From NCBI GenBank assembly GCA_030544185.1, contig JAUNRO010000069.1:1-11947 (forward strand): a stretch of 11,947 nt of DNA, given 5' to 3'. Source of the DNA: Propionibacteriaceae bacterium (lineage in GTDB: Bacteria > Actinomycetota > Actinomycetes > Propionibacteriales > Propionibacteriaceae). The notes under the pieces were generated by a model. The model was not told the DNA's origin. It saw only the letters and a list, made by a program, of their open reading frames with translations, and ran no database searches. The translations under genes were made by a program, and so were the position numbers. Positions 6,262-11,947 of this stretch are shown piece after piece (the stretch's first letter is position 1; every line of letters begins with the position of its first letter).

Positions 6262-7578
6262 TCAGTGCTGACCGAACGCCGCCCGGAGCATGTCCTCGCG
6301 ATCGGCGAGCTTGATGGTCGCGGCCCCGTGCTCGGCGCCGAGATCGTCCTCGGCCTGGCGGATGCGGTGCCACTGGGCCCAGTCGACGGGCTCGATCCCG
6401 GCGGCCGCCAGGGCCTCGCGGATATCGGCGCGGGCCGCCACCTCCCGGTGTTTTGGATCGGCCAGGCGCGCCAGCAGCGTGGCTGCGGTCTCCGCCGCAT
6501 CGCCCTTGTTGGTGCCGATGACGCCGGTCGGGCCACGCTTGATCCAGCCGGTCACATATTCGCGCGCGTCGGTGCCCGGAACCTCGCCGGCCTGATTGGG
6601 GATCAGGCAGGCATCCGGATCGAACGGAAGCCCGGGGATGGGCTCGCCGCGATAGCCGATGGCACGGATCACCGCCTGGGCCTCGATCCGTTCGTCGACG
6701 ACGTCCTGGCCCGGCACTGCGGTCCGGATCTCCACCGCACTCACCCGCTCCGGTCCCTCGATCCGCGTCGCGACCGTCCAGAAATGGAAGTGCATGGCCT
6801 TCCGCGCCGGCTCCGTGGCGGACTCCGCGCGTTCCTTCGCCTCGCGGAACAGCCGCAGGTTCGTCGCCACCTCTCGCGGATGGTCCGGGTTCTCGGCGAG
6901 TGACTCATCGGGGGTGTGCAGCACGATCCGGGTGTCGGGCAGCGTCAGCAGCTCACCCAACTCCACCCGGGTGAACTTCACATGCTCCGGTCCCCGCCGG
7001 CACAGCAGGTGCACCTGGTCGACCTGGCCGTCGTCGAACTCCGCGACCACGTCCCGCGGCATATCCGTCTCCGCCAGCAGCGCGGTCGGCTGCAACGAGA
7101 TCCGGGCGACGTCCAGCGCCACGTTGCCCGCGCCGATCACCACCAGCGTCGCGGTGTCGTCCAGCTCGGTGGGCTTGAGCACATCGGGGTGACCGGAATA
7201 CCAGGCCACGAAATGTGCAGCGCCCAGACTTCCCGCGAGCTCCTCGCCCTCGATGCCGAGGTCCCGGTCATAGCGCGCGCCCGTGGCGTACACAATCGCG
7301 TCATAACGCGCGAGCAGATCCTCGCGGGTGACTTCCTTGCCGACGTGGACGTTGCCGAAGAAATGGACGCGCGGGTCGTCGAACACCCGGGCCAGCGCGC
7401 GGGAGACCGTTTTGGTCTTGGGATGGTCGGGGGCGACGCCATAGCGCAGCAGGCCATAGGGCGCGGGCAGCGACTCCAGCACATCGACCCGCTCGACCGC
7501 GGCTGAACTCAACAGCGCCTGCACGGCATAGATGCCGCTCGGTCCGGCACCCACGACCGCAATATGGTGACCCACCAC
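6262..7578 (-). CDS. fprA: Ferredoxin/adrenodoxin-type NADP+ reductase (FprA)
   Basis: FAD flavoprotein that moves electrons between NADPH and ferredoxin, related to mitochondrial adrenodoxin reductase; it typically supplies ferredoxin-dependent enzymes such as cytochromes P450. It has 438 residues (the mycobacterial homologue is about 456). Visible are the FAD-binding GAGPSG (10-15), the family segment PAPYGLLRYGVAPDHPKTK (38-56), the NADPH-binding GAGNVALDVAR (149-159), the CRRGPEHVKFTRVELGEL stretch (193-210) and the C-terminal GWIKRGPTGVIGTNKGDA (344-361). Two GTG codons stand in tandem (7578 and 7575) behind AGGGGG; spacing favours the second slightly. No P450 or ferredoxin gene is adjacent, so its partner is unknown. 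It lies downstream of the small membrane protein but is separated from it by a strong terminator. Confidence 0.94.
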   Translation of the reverse strand: MVGHHIAVVGAGPSGIYAVQALLSSAAVERVDVLESLPAPYGLLRYGVAPDHPKTKTVSRALARVFDDPRVHFFGNVHVGKEVTREDLLARYDAIVYATGARYDRDLGIEGEELAGSLGAAHFVAWYSGHPDVLKPTELDDTATLVVIGAGNVALDVARISLQPTALLAETDMPRDVVAEFDDGQVDQVHLLCRRGPEHVKFTRVELGELLTLPDTRIVLHTPDESLAENPDHPREVATNLRLFREAKERAESATEPARKAMHFHFWTVATRIEGPERVSAVEIRTAVPGQDVVDERIEAQAVIRAIGYRGEPIPGLPFDPDACLIPNQAGEVPGTDAREYVTGWIKRGPTGVIGTNKGDAAETAATLLARLADPKHREVAARADIREALAAAGIEPVDWAQWHRIRQAEDDLGAEHGAATIKLADREDMLRAAFGQH

Positions 7579-7619
7579 TCGACCCCCTTGTCGGTTCGGG
7601 CCTATTCAAGCGCATGATT

Positions 7620-7659
7620 AAGCACAAACAGAACAGGCCGGCCTCGACGGAGGCCGGCC
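7620..7659 (-). terminator. Intrinsic terminator of the small membrane protein gene
   Basis: A perfect 10-bp GC-rich stem (7636-7645 with 7650-7659, GGCCGGCCTC and its complement) has a 4-nt loop. On the minus strand it is followed by the T-rich run TGTTCTGTTTGTGCTT. It begins 17 nt after the stop codon of the small gene and precedes fprA, so it should insulate fprA or allow limited read-through. Confidence 0.8.
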
Positions 7660-7675
7660 CGGTGTCAGTGATCGG

Positions 7676-7771
7676 TCAGCGATCCTCGCGCATCGCCATG
7701 ATGATCGGGGTGAAGAACACCCACGCGAACCCGATCACAGCGGGAATGATGATCCACAGGTGATAATCCAT
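7676..7771 (-). CDS. 31-residue single-span membrane protein, unknown function
   Basis: Short gene for a 31-residue protein. It starts MDYHLW, has a hydrophobic core of about 20 residues (IIIPAVIGFAWVFFTPIIMA, 7-26), and ends in the charged tail MREDR, so it is a likely single-pass membrane miniprotein with no signal-peptidase site. Support for a real gene: GGGAG 8 nt before the ATG, a TAGAAT -10 box about 70 bp upstream, and a strong intrinsic terminator just after the stop. The frame stays open further upstream, but that part overlaps the argE start and lacks membrane character. It is not a family I recognise; the size and layout resemble small subunits of membrane complexes (CydX- or KdpF-like), but no diagnostic motif is present. 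Confidence 0.7.
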   Translation of the reverse strand: MDYHLWIIIPAVIGFAWVFFTPIIMAMREDR

Positions 7772-7803
7772 CGTGCTGCTCCCACTCGGCGCGTCCTCGC
7801 ACA

Positions 7804-7816
7804 CCGGACGTTCCGG
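7804..7816 (-). other. Small hairpin in the leader of the membrane miniprotein gene
   Basis: CCGGA-N3-TCCGG is a perfect 5-bp inverted repeat in the predicted 5' untranslated region, 33 nt before the ATG at 7771. It may be a leader structure or a protein-binding site, and could also be chance in GC-rich DNA. Confidence 0.25.
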
Positions 7817-7839
7817 CCCCTGGCACCGACTCACCGATG

Positions 7840-7845
7840 ATTCTA
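7840..7845 (-). promoter_or_regulatory. Candidate -10 box for the membrane miniprotein gene
   Basis: TAGAAT on the minus strand matches the TATAAT consensus at five of six positions. It would start transcription near 7833 and give a leader of about 60 nt. The -35 region (around CTTCCG) is poor, as is common in actinobacterial promoters. Confidence 0.45.
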
Positions 7846-7904
7846 GCCAGGAAAGCGCCGCGGAAGCTCCCCCATGCCGAGGTTCCGCTCCGCGAACCAT
7901 GAGG

Positions 7905-7910
7905 TAGAAC
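7905..7910 (+). promoter_or_regulatory. Candidate -10 box of argE
   Basis: TAGAAC ends 7 nt before the argE ATG. The only SD-like bases (GAGG at 7901-7904) lie 13 nt from the ATG, too far to be efficient. A leaderless transcript is therefore the simplest reading. Confidence 0.4.
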
Positions 7911-7917
7911 AGAACCC

Positions 7918-9096
7918 ATGACCACGAACCCCACCGAACCTCGCTCGCTGGACTGGGTGCTCCGCCTGTGCTCGATCGATTCGACGAGCCGCCTGTCCAA
8001 CCTGCCCGTGATCGACCTCGTGGCCGACCAGGCGCGGCGGCTGGGCCTCGATCCCAAGGTCTGCCCACGGCCCGATAATCCGGAGAAGGCGAATCTGCTG
8101 GTCACCGTGCCAGCCGCCGATGGGTCGACGGCAGGCGGGGTCGTGCTGTCGGGGCACACCGATGTGGTCCCGGTGGACGGCCAGGCGTGGGACTCCGATC
8201 CGTTCGCCCCGGAGGTCCGCGACGGACGGCTCTATGGGCGCGGAACCTGTGACATGAAGGGGTTCATCGGGGTCGCGGTGGCGGCGCTGCCGGACATGAT
8301 CGCCGCCGACCTCGCCGAGCCGATCCATCTCGCGCTGTCCTATGACGAGGAGATCGGCTGCATCGGTGGCGACCAGATCGTGAAAGACATCGCCAATCAC
8401 GGCCTTACGCCGCGGGCGGCGATCATCGGCGAGCCGTCGAGCATGCGCGTGATCACCGGCCACAAGTCGGTCAACCTCGCGCGGGTCACCTTCCACGGCA
8501 AGGCGGCGCATTCGTCGCTGACCTCGGCGGGGGTGAACGCGGTCGAATATGCGGCGAAATTCATCACCCATGTCCGCGGCCGGGCCGAGGCCTGGCAGGC
8601 CGAGGGGCCGTTCGACGATGCTTTTGAACTCGCCTATTCGACGACCGGCAGCAACATGATCACAGGGGGCATTGCGACCAATACCGTGCCCGAGCTCTGC
8701 GTCGTGCATTGCGAGTTCCGCACGATCGGGGCGGTCAACCCGCAGACGACCATGGCGGAATATGAGGCGTACGCCCGGGAACTCGAGGGGCAGATGCGCG
8801 CGGAGGATCCGTCGGCGTCGGTTGAGTTCGAGGTGCTCGCGGCGGTGCCCGGCCTCGACACCCCGAGGGGTGCCGAGGCGGTCTCGCTGGGCCGCGAGCT
8901 CGGCGGGCTGCCGTCGGATGACAAGGTCACCTATGGCACCGAGGCCGGGCAATTCGCCGGCGCCGGGATCGAGGCCGTGGTCTGCGGGCCCGGGGACATC
9001 GCCCAGGCGCACACGGCGAACGAGTGGATCGCGCTCGATCAGCTCGTTGCGTGCGAGGAGTTCGTCACCCGGCTGATCGAGCGGCTCTCCCGCTGA
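7918..9096 (+). CDS. argE: Acetylornithine deacetylase (ArgE), M20 metallopeptidase family
   Basis: Predicted to hydrolyse N-acetylornithine to ornithine and acetate in arginine synthesis. The 392-residue product has all M20 di-zinc features: LSGHTDVVPVDGQAWDSDPF (77-96) with H80, GRGTCDMKGF (108-117) with bridging D112, SYDEEIGCIGG (141-151) with general base E144 and ligand E145, GEPSSMRVITGHKS (171-184) with E172, and IAQAHTANEW (361-370) with H365. The DGQAWDSDPF and TEAGQF signatures favour ArgE over DapE. The dimerisation domain around HGKAAHSS (193-200) is intact. No other arginine genes are nearby, and actinobacteria usually use ArgJ instead, so the physiological substrate could be another acyl-amino acid. 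The gene is convergent with mhpC, with only 12 bp between stops. Confidence 0.88.
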   Translation: MTTNPTEPRSLDWVLRLCSIDSTSRLSNLPVIDLVADQARRLGLDPKVCPRPDNPEKANLLVTVPAADGSTAGGVVLSGHTDVVPVDGQAWDSDPFAPEVRDGRLYGRGTCDMKGFIGVAVAALPDMIAADLAEPIHLALSYDEEIGCIGGDQIVKDIANHGLTPRAAIIGEPSSMRVITGHKSVNLARVTFHGKAAHSSLTSAGVNAVEYAAKFITHVRGRAEAWQAEGPFDDAFELAYSTTGSNMITGGIATNTVPELCVVHCEFRTIGAVNPQTTMAEYEAYARELEGQMRAEDPSASVEFEVLAAVPGLDTPRGAEAVSLGRELGGLPSDDKVTYGTEAGQFAGAGIEAVVCGPGDIAQAHTANEWIALDQLVACEEFVTRLIERLSR

Positions 9097-9108
9097 CGAC
9101 CTCCGGGG

Positions 9109-9945
9109 TCAACCGTTGGCGAGGAAGTCGAGCACGGTGCGGTTGAACTCCGCGGCGTGTTCGATCTGCAGCCAGTGCCCGCAGCGGTTGATCAGGACCA
9201 GCCGCGAGTCGGGGATGAGCTGGACGAGCTTCAGGCTGTTCTCGAAATGCACGACCCGGTCATCGCGACCGTGGAACAACAGCGTCGGCGCCTGGATCGT
9301 TGCGACCTTGGCGTGATCGAGCTCCACGATGGCGCGCTTGCCGATGCCGTCGATGAAGTTCTTGTTGTGCTCCGGGTGTGCGGCGACCATGTCCGCGCGG
9401 GCCTGGATGAGCTCATCGGTGGCGAAGGCCGAGTCGAACGTCATGACGTCGACCAGATGCCGCATGGTCTCGAAGGTGGGCTCGCGATAGCCCTTCTGCA
9501 GAATTTTCAGGCCCTCGGAGAGCCCGCCCGCGCCGAACAGGCCAGGCGCGCCGTTGGAGGCGCCCATCGTGATCAGCTTGGTCACCCGCTCGGGATGCTC
9601 ATAACCGAAGCGGATGGTGGTGCCGCCGCCCATGGAGTTGCCGATCAACGACGCGGTGTCGAGTTCGAGCGCGTCCATCAGGTCCGCCACCGTGCCGGAA
9701 TGGTCCCGGTCCTGCCAGGTGACCGGATCGGATTCGCCCCAGCCGGGCATGTCCGCCGCGATCACCCGGTAGTGCTCGGCGAGCGCGGGAATGTTGTTGG
9801 AGAAGTTGGACCAGCCGGTCGCGCCCGGGCCTGAACCGTGCAGCAGGATCACCGCCGGGGCGTCGGCGGGCCCGGCCTCGTTGACCTGCAGGGTCCAGCG
9901 CCGGGTCTGCACCATCCGGCTGGTCGATTCATAGGACAGTTCCAT
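9109..9945 (-). CDS. mhpC: meta-Cleavage C-C bond hydrolase (MhpC)
   Basis: Alpha/beta hydrolase of 278 residues that cleaves the ring-fission product 2-hydroxy-6-oxonona-2,4-dienedioate to 2-hydroxypenta-2,4-dienoate and succinate. Visible are the oxyanion-side motif LLHGSGPGATGWSNFSNNI (34-52), the nucleophile elbow GNSMGG with S104, the acid in HGRDDRVV (D228 or D229) and the catalytic histidine H257 in CGHW. These are hallmarks of the MhpC/BphD/HsaD group. Placement after mhpA and mhpB identifies the substrate class; alone it could be a related hydrolase. The ATG has GAGAGGA 5 nt upstream and lies 18 bp after mhpB. It is the last gene of the operon. Confidence 0.9.
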   Translation of the reverse strand: MELSYESTSRMVQTRRWTLQVNEAGPADAPAVILLHGSGPGATGWSNFSNNIPALAEHYRVIAADMPGWGESDPVTWQDRDHSGTVADLMDALELDTASLIGNSMGGGTTIRFGYEHPERVTKLITMGASNGAPGLFGAGGLSEGLKILQKGYREPTFETMRHLVDVMTFDSAFATDELIQARADMVAAHPEHNKNFIDGIGKRAIVELDHAKVATIQAPTLLFHGRDDRVVHFENSLKLVQLIPDSRLVLINRCGHWLQIEHAAEFNRTVLDFLANG

Positions 9946-9963
9946 GGAAATCCTCTCTGGGGA

Positions 9964-10902
9964 TCAGCTCGTGCGCGCGGTGAGTACGCCGAAGCCGGCG
10001 ATGAATTCCGGGAGGGCCCGGTAGTAGCGGTCGGTCACCCGATAGGCACCCGCCGCGGCCAGGGCGCTCACCGCGGCGACCCAGGCCCGGACCTCGTGGG
10101 AGGAGTTGCCGGCTTCGGTCGTCATCATGTCAGGGTCATAGGAGTCGAAAACGACGGGATCACCCGCGGCACACCGCTCCATGAACTGCAGATCCCAGTC
10201 GGGATTGAGGTCCAGGATCGAGGCCCGGCCCGCGGCGAAGTCGGCGGCCGCGTCGATGACCCGCTGCTGCCGGGCAGCCCGCGCCTCCGGCGTGGGGTTG
10301 CGTCCCGCCAGCAGCATCGCCCGCTGCTGGTCGTTGGCGGTGGCCCACTGCGGGACCGGCGGGTCATGGCTGAGCCCGCCGGAGGCGATCAGCAGGATGC
10401 GCTCGGGCCGCGCGTCCGCCCAGCGCCCGATCGCCTCACCCAGCAGCCGGATCCGCTGCATCGGGCTGAACGGCGGGGCAACCCCGTTCACGAACACCGG
10501 GATGACCGGGACCCCTTCGATGCCTCCGAACAACGTCTCCAGGGGCTGCACGGCGCCGTGATCCAGCGCCATCCGGTGCGACACGGCGACATCGACGCCA
10601 TCGGCCAGGACCGCCGCGGCCAGGGACGCGGCGAGTTCCGTCGGCACCGGCAGGTCGCCGGTGGCGCTGCCATAGTCGCCGATCCCATAGGCCGCGGTGC
10701 CGATGCAGCAGGTGGGCATCAGGTCATAGAAGAACCCGTTGTAATGGTCGGGGGCGAACGTGATGATCAGCTCGGGATCGATCTCCCGCACGAAGTCCCG
10801 CGTCCGGTCGAACACGCCGACCAGTTCCTCGGTCACGCCGGGCGAAGGCTCCACGTGATCGATCAGCGGGCTGTGCGACATCGCCACCAGTGCGAGGCTC
10901 AT
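9964..10902 (-). CDS. mhpB: 2,3-Dihydroxyphenylpropionate 1,2-dioxygenase (MhpB), class III extradiol
   Basis: Non-haem Fe(II) LigB-type dioxygenase that opens 2,3-dihydroxyphenylpropionate (or the cinnamate) next to a hydroxyl group. At 312 residues it matches E. coli MhpB (314). Expected iron-site and acid-base residues are visible: H10 in SHSP, H53 in FAPDHYNG, H115 in ALDHGAV and H179 in SGGLSHDPP; H115 and H179 have the same numbers as the catalytic histidines in E. coli. The C-terminal GNSSHEVRAW and DRYYRALPEFIAGFG segments are also typical. The ATG overlaps the mhpA stop (ATGA) and has GGGAG 6 nt upstream, giving coupled translation. An upstream extension of the open frame would lie inside mhpA and was rejected. 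Confidence 0.95.
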   Translation of the reverse strand: MSLALVAMSHSPLIDHVEPSPGVTEELVGVFDRTRDFVREIDPELIITFAPDHYNGFFYDLMPTCCIGTAAYGIGDYGSATGDLPVPTELAASLAAAVLADGVDVAVSHRMALDHGAVQPLETLFGGIEGVPVIPVFVNGVAPPFSPMQRIRLLGEAIGRWADARPERILLIASGGLSHDPPVPQWATANDQQRAMLLAGRNPTPEARAARQQRVIDAAADFAAGRASILDLNPDWDLQFMERCAAGDPVVFDSYDPDMMTTEAGNSSHEVRAWVAAVSALAAAGAYRVTDRYYRALPEFIAGFGVLTARTS

Positions 10903-11947
10903 CGCAGGCTCCCGTCCACGGTCGCCGACATCGCCCGGAACAGGGCGTCGAGGGCGCGCGACGCGTCCTGCGCGAGGCAGGCAGCGGCGACGAACCGGTC
11001 GGGACGCAGGAAGACCACGCCCATTCCGCGGGTATCGAACCAGCCCTTGAGACTGCCGTCGAGGTCGCCGACGACCAGGGAGCCCGACCCGGCGTACTCC
11101 TTCTCCGCCCACGCGCGCTGAGTCTCCGACATGAACGCCACGCGCTTCGCGCCGAGGGCATCGAGCCGGCGCAGATCGGCCTCACTGAGGAGGCGGGCCG
11201 GGTCGTTCCCCCAGGCCGCGACGGTCCACCAGGGACCGATGGCGTCGTCGAGCAGCATGCCGGTGCCCTCGGCCGTGGCGACCTTCGGCTGGATGAACTG
11301 CAGGCCGACCGGGGAGCGCTTGTCGACGGCATTCTTGACGGTCATGAACCGGCTCGTGCGCTTCGGAGCGGATTCGCCGGGCTTCATGGTGTCGGGCTCG
11401 ACCACGACGCCACGGCCATAGCGGGGCATGGGCTTGAAGCGCATATCGGTGAAGTATTCCTTCACCTGCGGCGACAGGTTCAGCACCCGGGACGCGGAGT
11501 CGCGCAGGAATGCAACGGCCTTGTCGGTGGGCTTGATGATCGTGCCGAAGGTCATCGACAGGTCGATCATCGCCTTGGCGTGATCGCGGCGCTCGACGTC
11601 ATAGGTGTCGAGCAGATGATCCGACGCCTGTCCTGCGAGCACGGCGGCGAGCTTCCAGGCGAGGTTGGTGGCGTCGCGCATCCCGGAGTTCCAGCCCTGG
11701 CCCATCCACACCGGCATCAGGTGTGCGGCGTCACCGGCGATCAGGGCGCGGCCCTTGCGGAAGCCGGTCGCGATGCGGCCGTGGTGGGTGAAGACGCGAC
11801 GGCGGATGACGTCGAGCCGAGACGAATCGGGGACGTGCTCGCGCAGCAGGTCGGCGACGAAGCTGTCGTCCTCCACCTTCTCGCTGGGCTCGTTGTCGAA
11901 GAGCATGAACTCCCAGCGGCGGATGCCGTGCGGCAGGCCGATGGAGA
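10899..11947 (-). CDS. mhpA: 3-(3-Hydroxyphenyl)propionate hydroxylase (MhpA), 5' end outside window
   Basis: FAD-dependent aromatic monooxygenase that hydroxylates 3-(3-hydroxyphenyl)propionate or 3-hydroxycinnamate to the 2,3-dihydroxy product using NAD(P)H and O2. The visible 348 residues are the C-terminal part of a protein that is about 550 residues in E. coli; the N-terminal Rossmann FAD motif lies beyond 11947. Evidence includes LPHGIRRWEFMLFD at the visible edge, the second FAD-binding motif GDAAHLMPVWMGQGWNSGMR (about visible residues 71-90) followed by NLAWKLA, and the C-terminal thioredoxin-like region (VVGDLDGSLKGWF, VVFLRPDRFVAA). It is the first visible gene of the mhpABC operon, and its stop codon overlaps the start of mhpB. 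No frameshift is seen. Confidence 0.92.
   Translation of the reverse strand, partial: SIGLPHGIRRWEFMLFDNEPSEKVEDDSFVADLLREHVPDSSRLDVIRRRVFTHHGRIATGFRKGRALIAGDAAHLMPVWMGQGWNSGMRDATNLAWKLAAVLAGQASDHLLDTYDVERRDHAKAMIDLSMTFGTIIKPTDKAVAFLRDSASRVLNLSPQVKEYFTDMRFKPMPRYGRGVVVEPDTMKPGESAPKRTSRFMTVKNAVDKRSPVGLQFIQPKVATAEGTGMLLDDAIGPWWTVAAWGNDPARLLSEADLRRLDALGAKRVAFMSETQRAWAEKEYAGSGSLVVGDLDGSLKGWFDTRGMGVVFLRPDRFVAAACLAQDASRALDALFRAMSATVDGSLR

Noticed and set aside
4776..6536. 586-codon open frame on the minus strand opposite the MATE gene
   Set aside because: Its product is a low-complexity Arg/Asp/Glu/Gly-rich chain typical of antisense shadows in GC-rich DNA, while the plus strand gives a clear twelve-span MATE transporter.
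7843..9012. 389-codon minus-strand open frame over argE
   Set aside because: Arg/His/Gly/Asp-rich shadow without motifs; the plus strand carries all M20 catalytic residues.
9838..11121. 427-codon plus-strand open frame over mhpB and mhpC
   Set aside because: Antisense to conserved catabolic genes and without recognisable domain.
1..11947. CRISPR arrays, tRNA/rRNA genes, insertion sequences
   Set aside because: No spaced repeat array, no tRNA-like cloverleaf or rRNA segment and no transposase-like product were seen.

Overview
The window is GC-rich DNA, densely coded, with short intergenic gaps, several GTG/TTG starts, ATGA/TTGA-type overlaps and probable leaderless transcripts. Together with an FprA-type ferredoxin reductase, this points to a high-GC Gram-positive (actinobacterial) chromosome. 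No rRNA, tRNA, CRISPR, phage or insertion-sequence signal was found, and the family level cannot be fixed from the sequence. An odd signature is that tyrosine is mostly encoded by TAT (about 49 of 70 codons by hand count) despite the GC bias.

Left block (42-3994): a minus-strand two-component system (soluble GAF-HisKA_3 histidine kinase and NarL/LuxR-type response regulator, stop/start overlapping) is divergent from a plus-strand operon of class I fructose-1,6-bisphosphatase and CbbP-type phosphoribulokinase. The 148-bp divergent region carries two similar triads of a 7-bp YCACCCY motif (direct, direct, inverted, about one helical turn apart), which look like operators. The two enzymes are characteristic of the Calvin cycle, but no RuBisCO gene is present in the window.

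Middle block (4080-7771): a VapBC toxin-antitoxin pair with overlapping genes and unusual perfect palindromes at the junction; a MATE/DinF-type efflux transporter with a likely leaderless promoter; then, on the minus strand, FprA-type ferredoxin-NADP+ reductase, preceded by a 31-residue single-span membrane protein that has its own promoter, Shine-Dalgarno sequence and strong intrinsic terminator.

Right block (7918-11947): plus-strand ArgE-type acetylornithine deacetylase, convergent with a minus-strand mhpA-mhpB-mhpC operon for (hydroxyphenyl)propionate degradation: flavin hydroxylase (5' end cut by the window), class III extradiol dioxygenase and C-C bond hydrolase. These three convert 3-(3-hydroxyphenyl)propionate to succinate plus 2-hydroxypentadienoate. 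The genes for the next steps are not downstream of mhpC.

The strongest candidates for new biology are the triad operator array between the two-component system and fbp-prk, the start-codon-enclosing hairpin at the vapB/vapC junction, and the 31-residue membrane protein.
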